From the NCBI GenBank assembly GCA_011317545.1, contig WUJK01000002.1:2542001-2606000 (forward strand): a stretch of 64,000 nucleotides of DNA. Reading direction: 5' to 3'. Positions 52,801 to 62,529 of this stretch are shown piece after piece. A program made the position numbers and the translations under genes. Every line of letters starts with the position of its first letter. Position 1 is the stretch's first letter. Below the pieces are notes generated by a model. It was not told the DNA's origin. It made no database searches and worked only from the letters and a program-made list of their open reading frames with translations. This stretch comes from Coniella vitis (Eukaryota > Ascomycota > Sordariomycetes > Diaporthales > Schizoparmaceae).

Positions 52801-55800
52801 TCGGCCGATTGGACAACGTCTCCTGCCATGACTGGCCCCGCCACATCCCAGAAACCAGCACGAGGCACCTCAGCAGAACTTAGGGCCTTGATGACAACAA
52901 CCCAAGAAGTCATGACAACGTTGTCGGACCTGATCCCGCGTTCTCGAGTCGCCAACAATTGAAGGTCTGCGTAAGTCCTGCGTACTTCAGAAAGTCCAGC
53001 TTGTAATAGTTGATTGATAATAGTGGATGCACACTGTTTGAGCACATCTTCCATTTGTACCAAACACAATGACAAATCGACGGAACCGCGGCACATGCGG
53101 AGCACCACCAACGCGCACAAGAGCAATCTTGTATTGACCGACAATAGGTAGACGTTCGGTTGCTTCTGGTGGGCTATCAAATGGTGCGTTTGATTGAGAA
53201 AACCGAGGAGTAGCTCAGATGCCCGTTCTACGACCTGGTCCAATCTCACTTCTTCCGTGTTGACAGCCTCCAGCATGAACTCGAGAATGTGTTCAGCGCA
53301 GGTGACGACTGTGGCTCTGTCAGAGGAAGGTGCAGTTGTCACATTGATTTCCAGTTCACCAACCATCAAATCAAAGAGTAAACCCAGTTCTGACGATGTT
53401 TCGTCAGTCCAAGCCGACCAAGAGAACTGATGATCCAAGAATACAAAGGAGACAAGCGGTCGAGCTGTTGCTGATTTGTCGTGTACGCCATAAGTCAAAG
53501 CTTTTTTCAACAAACCGCTCCCGAGTATAGTAGTGCGGTGAAAATAGGTGTCTTGATGTAACGGGAAGATGTCAAAATGCTGCGTATAATGTGTTCCAAA
53601 TACTCCTAAACCGGTGATTATACCCTGTGCGGGCAAGACATGATCTCTTGTAGTGTCCTCGAGGACCGGCTCCCAGATCTCTGATATAGGATCATTTGCG
53701 TGTAGGAATTGCGGCGCCTCTAGATCCAGGTGTCTTGGAGGGACTGATTTGCGCACACGAGAGCCTTTGGGCTTGTGGATCTTCTCTGGGGTTGACCCGT
53801 GTGCAGACCCACGCAGGTGTGATGCTGATTGTTCGCCTTGTCCCGCTGGAGAGTTCATGAGCCCGACTGACACAGACTGCCGGCCGGGACTAGATGAACG
53901 CAATTTGAACGTAGGCGCCAGGATTTCTCTTCGGCTTTTGCGAAACATTAGGTCTAGCACTTTGTCCCTGGCAGTGATGGCAAGGTTACTATCGTCTTGC
54001 AGTGCATCTGCTTCGAGCTGAGCTGGTCTCGAATAGTCAGTTCTTTGCTGAAGTTTGCTTGGTTTCACTCGAGCTGGTCTGGTTAGACCTAAGCGCGGTC
54101 CCACGTCCTCCGAACGAACAAAGTCATCCATGCTGACTTGCCTCGCCAATTTCTGAGGCTGAGAGAAATCCGGTCGGCTGCTCGGCATTGAAAATCGAGA
54201 GACGTTAGTAGACAATGTCCCTAGAGGCTCTCGAACAGTGGACAACCGTGTTGTTTTCAAATACGGCAATGATTTCGCATCTTGTCCCATGAATTTTCCA
54301 CTTTGCCAAGCATGCAGGACAGAGAGTGCGTCCACATTGTCCGAACGGTTTCCAAGGTTGATGTTCTTGCCTGAAGGCTTGGATCTTCCCATGTTTTTGC
54401 GCCTGCTAGCCGTTCGAGCAGCGATTCTGATAAATTTGGGCGCGCTACTTTCAGCAAAATCCACGATACTCAATGCAGGCGGTGATATGGCTCGCTGTAC
54501 ATGGCCGACATTTTTATTGGTAAACTTCTGCTGCATCTTGCCAAAATTGGAGGTCCTTGGGCGCTTCATGCGGTCCATAACGTTCGAGATCTTTGGCTGC
54601 CGATGGTTTTTACGTTTTTCTCCTTTGAAAATCCTTTGCTGTGTCTTTCTTTTTTTGTGTGGGGGTTCTCTTGACGATCTGCGCCTCGAGCCGGCGCCTG
54701 GCAGCATCCAATCGACAACATCCTCCTCAACGACTGAGGCACCGTCGTCCATGTCAAGACATGGGGTGTGTGCGGCAGTTGTCTCTGTGAAGCTTGCTGA
54801 GTCTTCGATCGTAGGCGTAACAGCCTCGTCGTCATCGTCTGCGCTAAACTCGTCCAGGAAGTCTCTGTTAGGAACAGGATACTGAGAAGAGTTCGATTTC
54901 TTCACAGCAAGCCCTAACCGTCGCCGATCGGGAGAGACTGAAGAATCCAGCCTTTGTACGTTGCAGGACACTCTGGCTGAGCGCTTTTCTTGATCCAGCC
55001 TCAGCCAGGACGCAGGAAGTACTCCTCTGATTCGCTTGCCTGTCTTACGAACGAATTCGGAATCACTTTCAGCGTCCGAGCTTACGAATTCCGGCCCACG
55101 TCCTTCTTCTCGCCTATCGTCTGATACAAAAGCAGCCCGATCGAACGGCTCAGATGTCTGCGCCGTCTCATGGCGAGAGTCTGACCATGAATAGAGAGTC
55201 GTCCCAGCAGCGGCGGTCGCATGCTCAACGGACACTAGATGTGGTGACTGACTTTGTATCGCAATGTCCGTGTCTCGGAGCGCTGGTCCCGTCACTCGTG
55301 GGGGTGATGGTGTGAATTCCCAAGCATTAAACAGGTCTCGTGGAGTAACCTCATCTATGGGCGTCGTATGGATGGTCCTGCGCCACTTTTTGGATATCGC
55401 AGACTCCGCCAATCTTGACTTACTCGACGATCTCCGGCGCACATCATTTCTTTTGCCAACAAGTTGTAGGATATCCGGAAAGTCATCATCGTCATTTACG
55501 CTGGTATTGTCAGTCATCTGTGCTGGGCTCTGCTCACTACTGGCCCGCAAATGCCGTTGAGGGGATGAAGATCGCGGAGAGGGAGGTGCGGCAAGTCCGT
55601 CCCCATATTTGTCCACATGATCTTCCTTTCTTTTTTTGCGTGGTCTCTCCACATCCTGGCTCTGACCACCCGACTCTGGCTGGCTGTCATTGTAAACGTA
55701 CTCTTGCGAGTCGTCTTGGTTGGTCCGCTTTAAGACTGCTTGTTCCTCGGCAGAAATTCGAACAGGTTTCATGCCATGAGTCTTCATATATCGGCTGTAC

Positions 55801-56447
55801 TGAGCATTTTCCAAGAGATATGGGTGCTCCTGGATAGGTTTTCGCGGCCTCAGCGATCGTCGGCCTTTAGCAGGTTCGTCTCGCTGGATTTCGGCGGGAA
55901 CATCAATTCCGTTTGATTCTGTCTGCCCTGGTTCTTGCTGTATCTCGTGCACGTTGTTGGTTTCTTGCGGACGGTCCTCGACTCCCTTGACAGCGCTAGG
56001 GCTGGAAGGGTCTGAAGCTACCTCGGGGATCGGTGGTGAGCGTGCAATTTCCTGATCTGCAGCTTGCTCGCAGGGTGTTGGAGGGTCGCCTGCCAGAGGA
56101 TCAGGACTTTCTCGATCATATATAGTCGGATATCTCTGGCTTTTGAGCCGGGAGGCAGTCGGTACGGTCTCATGATTGCCCAGTATCTGAGAAGCAAGCG
56201 GCAGCTTGTTGCGTTGTTGGCTGGTATTGCACGGCTTGGTAACCGGTCTCTGTCTGCGCTGCACAGGGGTAGATGAAACAAGGGGTGGAGATGAAGAATT
56301 CCTAAAATCCCAGATATTGTCGATGGGCGGTTTGGGTGGTGGCGGAGTCGGCGGGGAAGGACATATTGGCAGCCGTTGTGATTCTTGTGAGTCCCATACC
56401 TCGTCATCCGAGTCTGGGACCACGCCTAAATCCTTCCAGTTTCCCAT
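49875..56447 (-). CDS. MUS7: Mus7/Mms22-family DNA repair and replication protein
   Basis: An uninterrupted frame of 2190 residues from ATG 56447. It opens with the family hallmark MGNWKDLGVVPDSDDEVWDS (W-x-x-L-G-x-V-x-D-S-D-D-E). Residues 1 to about 900 are disordered, with Pro-rich and Ser-rich tracts and basic patches (RPRKKRKEDH; PPHKKRKTQQRIF). From about residue 900 a long alpha-helical repeat-like region runs to the end; it starts near LHANDPISEIWEPVL and GLGVFGTHYTQHFDIFPLH and includes DLMVGELEINVTTAP. Mms22/Mus7 acts with Rtt107 and the Rtt101 (Cul4-like) ubiquitin ligase to help damaged or stalled forks, downstream of H3K56 acetylation. No intron in 6.6 kb is unusual for this window but not for the family. 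An ACGCGT box lies 143 bp upstream. Confidence 0.93.
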   Translation of the reverse strand: MGNWKDLGVVPDSDDEVWDSQESQRLPICPSPPTPPPPKPPIDNIWDFRNSSSPPLVSSTPVQRRQRPVTKPCNTSQQRNKLPLASQILGNHETVPTASRLKSQRYPTIYDRESPDPLAGDPPTPCEQAADQEIARSPPIPEVASDPSSPSAVKGVEDRPQETNNVHEIQQEPGQTESNGIDVPAEIQRDEPAKGRRSLRPRKPIQEHPYLLENAQYSRYMKTHGMKPVRISAEEQAVLKRTNQDDSQEYVYNDSQPESGGQSQDVERPRKKRKEDHVDKYGDGLAAPPSPRSSSPQRHLRASSEQSPAQMTDNTSVNDDDDFPDILQLVGKRNDVRRRSSSKSRLAESAISKKWRRTIHTTPIDEVTPRDLFNAWEFTPSPPRVTGPALRDTDIAIQSQSPHLVSVEHATAAAGTTLYSWSDSRHETAQTSEPFDRAAFVSDDRREEGRGPEFVSSDAESDSEFVRKTGKRIRGVLPASWLRLDQEKRSARVSCNVQRLDSSVSPDRRRLGLAVKKSNSSQYPVPNRDFLDEFSADDDDEAVTPTIEDSASFTETTAAHTPCLDMDDGASVVEEDVVDWMLPGAGSRRRSSREPPHKKRKTQQRIFKGEKRKNHRQPKISNVMDRMKRPRTSNFGKMQQKFTNKNVGHVQRAISPPALSIVDFAESSAPKFIRIAARTASRRKNMGRSKPSGKNINLGNRSDNVDALSVLHAWQSGKFMGQDAKSLPYLKTTRLSTVREPLGTLSTNVSRFSMPSSRPDFSQPQKLARQVSMDDFVRSEDVGPRLGLTRPARVKPSKLQQRTDYSRPAQLEADALQDDSNLAITARDKVLDLMFRKSRREILAPTFKLRSSSPGRQSVSVGLMNSPAGQGEQSASHLRGSAHGSTPEKIHKPKGSRVRKSVPPRHLDLEAPQFLHANDPISEIWEPVLEDTTRDHVLPAQGIITGLGVFGTHYTQHFDIFPLHQDTYFHRTTILGSGLLKKALTYGVHDKSATARPLVSFVFLDHQFSWSAWTDETSSELGLLFDLMVGELEINVTTAPSSDRATVVTCAEHILEFMLEAVNTEEVRLDQVVERASELLLGFLNQTHHLIAHQKQPNVYLLSVNTRLLLCALVVLRMCRGSVDLSLCLVQMEDVLKQCASTIINQLLQAGLSEVRRTYADLQLLATRERGIRSDNVVMTSWVVVIKALSSAEVPRAGFWDVAGPVMAGDVVQSADARELENLWRDMFTLLPLGEFDDFGVMTKNMRFSAPLQGWNLPQKLVKAVLESYQSNQRQSPSFNEYCRTLLGRCHHLINQWGWHRCVPIVGTIFDFFGHQDLSHLRNEEVYKSPRFLEDLGDSPCLSVEPEDRCFHIFLKILAIAIQNMTRSGLTNDVRNLIARCLPNHNRQYSKEQTIHSRDLASLRNHHDLLCTLYWASPLEHRRPVDLIEQLVQPATSHKEACLINLRAWRQLACFVVSSGGSLNDYRPFMSWQNNVFHQILSQYSSAAADVQHQLMSLAKEDRNSIQQRMLDGIVATNQAAAKDVLHASVMASLEVMRHCPSLTSAMFSFNVNQMHKVFTRLNLKNGDIDWGIVRPCFDTIDLYVNRIEELGKKLRESSNESASSNTNHEFEDAVDFLDDKIVESFFGTVRRAMRQTVPNSASQIASASVVVEKAVVLCARIASFFIDGGKRHIQHFFSVGKYSVFQAYPEDLSLTEKKFVPLFVATLLKNHIFSFAGIKCSHFEIWITSLVKPFHSLKYETYLTETLQSMDVNYIKNAGFKPGSVPNYASNRHLFACGISYMRNELRRADAAQRRTLRAKYEKLLKLVMRQMRLYIQSLDLESAEHQNYVGFIREIIDLIKSYGADMCAVDPFYYQFSAEYSPAQEDPQLHAAGILAYGLRLAEGETTAGPQLFYYLYNHFKAALANGQLDAERKIIEQGMKADSVLIFVIESMLPAIIRASCAALDIWPLLDVYSQALKNVLGCSWLPREIPGHCSDGVVGLLRAITDWTRSQARLSDVEDELTPAQAHILNLLVGICNSLRPTLICWLMSPSPDTFASLQEGISRVTNIARHLDQAVDEVRKMKGCQTALPPWSVRAFAAEDEDAPRSVQVNPQVHTFTQTLIREVQSSWVITPELITIKVAAAPSTQPGPQSTQGVRNNLHQKDGLVSEILSGLRTWVSVMLEAKDERRGRRPRRRRNYSATKGDM

Positions 56448-56589
56448 GGGATCTTGAATGCATCGTATGGTGGTTAGTATGTGCCCAACGATAGGTTCTA
56501 TATGGCGGATCGGGTTGCCATTGCGGAAGACTGCTTAGGTAGCCATGCGGTGCAGTTGGGCGGCTTTATGGTGGGTAGCACTTTACTCT

Positions 56590-56595
56590 ACGCGT
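56590..56595 (-). promoter_or_regulatory. ACGCGT (MCB-type) box upstream of MUS7
   Basis: An MluI cell-cycle box hexamer 143 bp before the MUS7 ATG. ACGCGT directs G1/S transcription by MBF in yeasts. It also lies just upstream of the decayed locus at 56620, so assignment is tentative. Confidence 0.4.
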
Positions 56596-56619
56596 CTGGT
56601 CAACGCGCTTGAATGTGTG

Positions 56620-57254
56620 ATGGATCTAATGTCGAATGCAGTCAATGAACAAGGGTTAGGGTCGAAATCTGATACCACTGGCAAGGAACCCTCAGGCGGT
56701 GCTTGAATTAACGGGCGAGAAGCTTTTTTGGACGAAGCGCAATACTACAGACGTTACGGATTCATTCAAAAAGTCATTTGCAGATCTCTGTTTTGATGTC
56801 AGAGGACTCGAATCTCAAGTAATAACAGCAATCCAATCCCGGGACGCTGTGCGCGCCGTCCGTACAACCAAAGCATTACTGCGTGCCGTGCGTGAACCGC
56901 TTCAGGAAATGTCTACGCGCAATATAGTCGCTGTGGCTGTGGCTGTCGGTGTTGGTATTGCTAGTGGTAAGGACTTCGCAACAACTATCCCTGGGCAAAT
57001 GAGCAGAGTGTGGTACTGAGCAGTATACAGGCAAATACATATTCGAGCCCTTGCTCCAAGAACAACAAAGGCCAAATCCACCAGCACAACTCTCGGAGTA
57101 TGGGGTCCCAGTCTCTTGTTCTGCTGCAAACCTTGCTAACATCTGTTATTGTGCCAGCTCTGCAGCAAAACCCAAAGCCTCTGCGTGGACGCAAGTTAGC
57201 AATACGGCCCAAAGCAATACAGAAAATGTTGCTCGAGAGAAGCCGACGAAATGA
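56620..57254 (+). pseudogene. Possible decayed small gene
   Basis: A frame from ATG 56620 (MDLMSNAVNEQGLGSKSDTT) stops at about 56706. An overlapping frame from about 56660 to 57019 has a plausible helical composition (TDSFKKSFADLCFDVRGLES; TTKALLRAVREPLQEMSTRN; then a hydrophobic AVAVAVGVGIASG). A third, from about 57009 to 57254, reads EQYTGKYIFEPLLQEQQRPN and ends in TGA. The only GT...AG joins that would link them are 37-41 nt, shorter than the introns seen elsewhere in the window. I therefore favour a frameshifted relic; a real gene with very short introns is the alternative. Family not recognised. Confidence 0.35.
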
Positions 57255-57994
57255 GAGTTGTGCATGACGCTCCTCAGTCGATTTGCAAGTGGGAGCAGAA
57301 TAGCCTCAGATGATAAGAGAGCAGTACCTAAGAACCTCGAAACGACGATCTACATTGTGTGTTGACAGCAAGCATCCCACTTCTCTGCTGAGAAAAAGCT
57401 GTATCCAAGATAACAATGTAGCGCATTCATCAGTCACTACAGCAAACTGAATCCATACTTGAAAGTGACACACAAGAAGACAGGCCTGCCCTCACACGAA
57501 GCAAGCTAGCTTTGAGGTATGGTCTATATCTGGCCATCTGGACTTCCATGAATTGAGTCTATGTATTTGTCGCTTGTATACATATCTAGAGAAGCCGGAT
57601 ATACTGTCTAGAAGGGGAACATTCATGATATCGCAGGTAATACTCTTGATATCCTTCCAGCCATGGAGCTTCGTAATGGGGCCAAGACGTAAGGTCCCGA
57701 GAGCCGGCTGAGTCAGCACTCCCCACCATGATCGGGTTAGGTAGCTTTTGGCAGCAGAGTAGGGCGAGTGGTACGACCCAAAGGACAAAGGAGCCTTCAA
57801 ACTTCGTAATAAATCTTCGGAAGGCAGGCAGAGCAACATTTTGACGGCAGAGCCACGAGCTTGTCAACCGGACCCATCTCCACTCTTTGCCAACGACAAG
57901 CCCCAACCACAATCACCACCTCTACCCGCACCCTTTCTTCGACTCGTCGACTGCCCTCCTCTCAGGCTGTGATTAAGTCTGCACAATCCCCAAA
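57255..57994. other. COX5 upstream region
   Basis: 740 bp. The last 150 bp before 57995 is a C/T/A-rich leader (runs of CCACC and CTTTCTTC) typical of a strongly expressed fungal gene. No coding frame is supported. Confidence 0.5.
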
Positions 57995-58808
57995 ATGATG
58001 CGCATTTCGACTTCCGGTGCGCTGCGCGCCGCCATCACCTCGACCTCCCGTCAGGCCACCACCACCACCCTCATCTCCCGCGCCGCCGCATCCACCCACG
58101 CCATCTCCAACCCCACGTTGGCCAACATTGAGAAGAGATGGGAGGGCATGCCTCTGCAGGAGCAGGCTGAGCTGTGGATGTCTCTCCGCGACCGCATGAA
58201 GGAGGACTGGACCCAGTTGACCCTCCAGGAGAAGAAGGCTGGTGAGTAATACGCAGTTCGGGATATTGGAGAAGGATCTCCCACAACCACGCCCCAACAC
58301 CTGCCCAGGCACACTTTCAGGATGGCAGAGTCCCTTGCGCGCACCATGGGCCATTCTCCTTGGCTCAATTGACTCTTGCTGTCGACGTCTCCCCGCGCAA
58401 CATCCACGTCTACTATATCCCTCGGCTATGCGCAGGCATGGGACTAACGGGAGCTCTTCTCGCAGCTTACTGGATCGCCTTCGGTCCTCACGGCCCTCGC
58501 TCTCTCCCTCCCCCAGGTGAGAGCAAGAAGGTTGCCCTCGGTGTTTTTATTGGTGTCCTGGCCAGCTTTGTTATCTTTGGCACGAGCCGCATGTTCGCAA
58601 AGCCCCCTCCACACACCATGACCAAGGAGTGGCAAGAGGCTGCAAACGAGTATCTCAAGGTTCGTTCAAAGTTAATTCAACTTGTCCGACGACTGCGAAT
58701 ACATACTGAGACCAATTTTAGGAACAAAAAGCCGACCCCTTCACTGGTATTTCCTCTCCCAACTACCAGGGCAAGGGCCAGGTCCAGTCTCCTCCCGCGA
58801 ACGCTTAA
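57995..58808 (+). CDS. COX5: Cytochrome c oxidase subunit IV (yeast Cox5 type), mitochondrial
   Basis: Exons 57995-58241, 58466-58659 and 58722-58808 (introns 224 nt, GTGAGT, and 62 nt, GTTCGT...TTTTAG) encode 175 residues. Residues 1 to about 35 form a Ser/Thr/Ala/Arg-rich mitochondrial presequence with no acidic residue. The mature part has the subunit IV motifs NPTLANIEKRWEGMPLQEQA and LWMSLRDRMKEDWTQLTLQE, then AYWIAFGPHGPRS across intron 1. One membrane span (VALGVFIGVLASFVIFGTSR) follows, then KPPPHTMTKEWQEAANEYLK and EQKADPFTGISS. It is a nuclear-encoded inner-membrane subunit of complex IV. Tandem ATGs start the frame; the first is used here. Confidence 0.95.
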
Positions 58809-59313
58809 GCGTCACATCAGCAATAGTGGCAGTCTTCGGACGTCCTTTCTTTTGTCAGTAGAGCAGGCAGAAGCAAGATCATTCCCTCATGGTCCCAAGC
58901 CCATGTACAAAATGATGTCTAGACGAAGCATTGGTCCAAGACGAGGGTTGAATAGTGACTTGATAAATGGGCGCGTCAGCACGTTGTGTACGAGAAATCC
59001 AGAAATATTCTCTATTACAGTAAATTCCTTCCATTGTCGTTCATGGATCTGTCCGGTACCTCTGCTGTTCCACTCAGTCTCGAAACTATGAGCCTTGGTG
59101 TACCGGCAATTCAGTTTGCAAAGAACCTCTTGGATTGGCATAGCTCATTTGGTGAATCTCTTTGATAGCGCTCAACGAGAGGCTTCACCCGCTCTGCTTC
59201 AATTGCGGTAGATTAAGTGGTTACATTTGGGTCCAAATAAGAGACGCTACTCCAAGTCGGTGCTGAGCTCATGCTCATGGACCAGTACCACAAGGGTTAC
59301 CATGGCTTTATTT
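58809..59313. other. Convergent 3' spacer (COX5 / MCX1)
   Basis: A 505-bp spacer between two 3' ends. The frames across it are continuations of COX5 shadow frames; nothing is supported. Confidence 0.5.
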
Positions 59314-61276
59314 TCATTCTCCGCCTTGTCCTGCCTCCCGATATGGTTCCAGGTTCGATGCAGCCCCGTCGCTAGGCTCCGGGGAATGATCATCTTCCTC
59401 TCTCAAACGTCTCTCCACCTCCAACCATCCGTCTCTACCCCAGTACCCCGCCTTCTCTTGACCATTCACGCAGGCTTCATTGATAAGAACATGGTGGACA
59501 GGTGCTTCGTACATAGGCTCGGCCAACACCCTTTCCATCTCCATCTTTAGTCCTCGAGCGCCAGTGCCGTTCTTTAATGCCCGCTTGGCAATGGCAAGGA
59601 GCGCCTTCCGAGTGAAATACAGCCTGCTGGGATACGTCTCGAAAAGCGCAGTATATTGGGCGACGAGTCCGTTGCGAGGAACCGTCAGAATCTGGAATAG
59701 TTCATCTTGTGACAATGGCGACAATGCACAAATGTTGTGTAGTCGGCCAATGAGTTCCGGTATGAACCCATATGCTTGGAGGTCTTCTGGCGTGGTCAAG
59801 TCCACTAAGGATAACCTTGTTTAGCACATGCATTCGATACGTATCAAAGCAGGCGATCAAGTTAGGAGGAGATTGGGAGAAGGAGAAGCACATACTTGGT
59901 GTGAACCCGACAACTTCAGACGCACCAGATGTAGCGGGTTGATGAGGTAAATGAGAGTATAATTCTCCGGGCAAGTTGGTCTTAATTCCCTCCTTGGACG
60001 ACCGACCCCTGCCAATATCCGCCCCAAACCCAATGGAAGGCTTGGATACGCGTGCCAATACGTGCCTCTCGAGCCCAACAAAGGCGCCACAAAACACGAA
60101 GAGGATGTTCCTCGTGTCTATGGTATACTGATCGCTTCTCATGGAAGATGGAGGAGGTGTTGGAGGTGTCATGCCCGAGCTACCAGACCCATAGTTGCTA
60201 GTTATGGGAACGGCTGACCGAGATGATTTATTGTCTTTAACATTTATTGTGACCTTAGTACCCTCCACAAGCTTGAGCAGTGCTTGTTGTACGCCTTCTC
60301 CACCAACGTCGCGACCGTTCATGGTCTCTCTCCGTGCGATCTTGTCAAATTCGTCAAGAACGACGATGCCGTGCTCTGTCGCGGTCGTGTCATAGTTTGC
60401 TTCTATAAGAAGTCTTTCGATACAGCTCTCGACATCCTGGCCTATATATCCGGCTTGAGTGAAGGAGTTGCAGTCGGATATTGTGAACGGAACATTCAAT
60501 TTCTTGGTCAACGTCCTAATCGGTCTCGTCAGTTTCGCAGCGTGCCAGAGCCAGGACAAGGGACATACTCCAATATATAGGTCTTTCCAACTCCTGTCGG
60601 TCCTATCAATAACAGGTTGGACTTGTCTAATCTTGTATGACTGGGAATGTCTGGATCTTCGGGGATATAGAAATCAGCTGCAAGGTCGGTGTGCTGCTGG
60701 CTCTGTTGTATGCTTTCGTGGTGGCCGGGGAACTCGTCTGAACAAGGTGATTACTCATTAGCATAGACCGGATACAGTCGCTATAATGGCGGGAGCGCGC
60801 GCACCTTCAACAGGGTGCGGTTCTCGGTGTTTGTCATGGTAAGTGTCACGATCCCGCGCCCATCTCTGTCGCGATAACCTGGCGCGAGCCCTGTTGTCTG
60901 CATCCTGGTCATGCTTTGTCTTGCGCAGACCTTGATAGTGGTTGAAAATGGTAGAACATATTGTCTTTTTCGCTCTATCCTGGCCAACGACGTACTCATC
61001 GAGGCGCGCTTTCAGGTCGCGAGGGTAGAATTGAGGGACGCCGAAAGTCGGCCTCGTGAACATAGGCCCTCGGCCGGTATCTTCTGCAGGGTCATAAGTG
61101 CTGCTGAAGCCACTGTTGAAGTTGTGCGGCCGTCTGGCAATTTGAATCACTGCTGAGGCACAAAAAGCGCGGTTTCTCGAGCATGCAGCTGTCGCTGGGC
61201 ATGATGCCCTTGCGCAACTCTGCTTTGTTGGACAAAGGCGGTGTCCGCGCAGCCGTGAGGCCACCGACAGGATCAT
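59314..61276 (-). CDS. MCX1: Mitochondrial ClpX-type AAA+ unfoldase
   Basis: Four exons on the minus strand: 61276-60805, 60737-60569, 60515-59896 and 59804-59314 (introns 67, 53 and 91 nt), 583 residues. Residues 1 to about 45 are Arg/Ala/Ser/Cys-rich without acidic residues, a mitochondrial presequence. ClpX landmarks: PRDLKARLDEYVVGQDRAKK; Walker A GPTGVGKT at 203-210, with intron 2 just after it; pore loop GYIG at 236-239; Walker B VVLDEFDKIARR at 266-276; and the ClpX signature GGEGVQQALLKLVEGT at 285-300. IGF is at 375-377, and GFIPELIGRL follows with the sensor-2 region LKNGTGARGLKMEMERV. A low-complexity insert at about 305-345 is extra. The N-terminal zinc domain of bacterial ClpX is absent, as in mitochondrial forms. 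ClpX unfolds matrix proteins; yeast Mcx1 activates the haem enzyme ALAS. Confidence 0.94.
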
Positions 61277-61293
61277 TGTAGGCGGTTGAGCAT
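61273..61293 (-). promoter_or_regulatory. Upstream ORF overlapping the MCX1 start (ATGA)
   Basis: A six-codon frame (MLNRLQ) begins at ATG 61293, and its TGA (61275-61273) overlaps the main ATG (61276-61274) in the arrangement ATGA. This is a classic termination-reinitiation layout. It matters only if the transcript starts upstream of 61293; a possible splice acceptor CTAG lies right before this ATG. Confidence 0.45.
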
Positions 61294-62529
61294 TCTAGCG
61301 AGTCTGGTGACAAAACAAACAAGTGTTAGAAGTGTGCGCGGTGATCTACTGCAAAGGACTGCAGAACTCACGGTGCCGAGTCGCTGGCAATGATTAATGA
61401 ATACTTGTGAAGCAATGAAGATGATAGTGAGTTGTTGCATGTAGAGGTAGCACCCATACACCGGCCATCGGTGGTCGTCATAGCGGGGTTCTGCTTACCA
61501 CTAGGTACTTCCGAGTTTAGTACCAATAGTGGCACGGCGGCTGAGCCCACCTTCTAAAATCCCCAAATTACCCCGGATCCATCCCCGAGTGGCAGGGGTA
61601 CCGGGTGTTTTCAGGCGGGCGGCGCAAACGTGAGCTATGGTTTGGACGAGAGGCAACTGCAGAAAGGCTGCCAGCAGCAAGATATCTTGTACTCCTTCAA
61701 ATTGGCGAGAAATACAGCTCGAAGTCTCACGCGAAGGTATTCCTTGTGTCTGCATGGTGATGGTGATTGCAGCTGCAGAAACCCAATGGATGGCGGATGG
61801 GGCGGCAACATTGCGAAGCACTCAGCTCAATAACACTGTAACTTTTGCTGCTGTCCAGCTGTAAGCTCGTGGCGTTTCAATGATCGTCAGTACTATTCAT
61901 GCCCCTCTACACCACTGTACATAGTAATCATACATAGTATGAGAGGGGCAAAGGGCAGACAGGGGGTGAGAGGAAAGCTGCTGCACGATGACTGGCATTT
62001 GCGGGAGGCGACGCATGTTGCAGTCAGCCAGCCAGCCTTTAAATTCTACGGTTGGGAGCGCTGGGACCGCCGTGAGGAGGCCTGTACTATGGTACTGGCA
62101 TGTTTGTTGGTATCGCAGCTGCCACGAGCATCCGACGTCATCCTAGCATGGATTGGGCCTAGAGCTATCCATCCATCTCCATATTGTTTTTGCATCCTCC
62201 AGTTACAATCAGGTAGCTCGTTATACATGACCGTACCGCGATACGCAGGCAACAAGCCCCTCCAATCCCTCTGCCAAAACAGCACAGCCGTATTTAAAGT
62301 CCACCCAGTGCCCGCCCTTAGCTGTTCTTGTGTCTCTGTCTATCGCTTGTCGTCCCTTGGCCTTCGTGTGCTTCTCCAATTGCAATTGATCGACCCTCTC
62401 TTTGCTTGCAAGCGGTCCTTACCCCGCGACAATCAGGCGTAAGAGTCCTCAATCTAACCACATACCCGACGATCACCTGGTTTTCTTGGCTAGACATCCC
62501 TCACATCACGTCTTGGGATTGCAGACAAA
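61277..62529. other. Divergent promoter region (MCX1 / GBE1)
   Basis: A 1.25-kb spacer between divergent starts. It holds TACATAGTA repeats (61918-61940), a CT-rich leader from about 62300 and a possible 5'-leader splice acceptor (TTGCAG) 8 bp before the GBE1 ATG. No gene is supported. Confidence 0.5.

Noticed and set aside
56655..56665. GGGTTAGGG, telomere-repeat-like word
   Set aside because: Only about one and a half units; not an interstitial telomere array.
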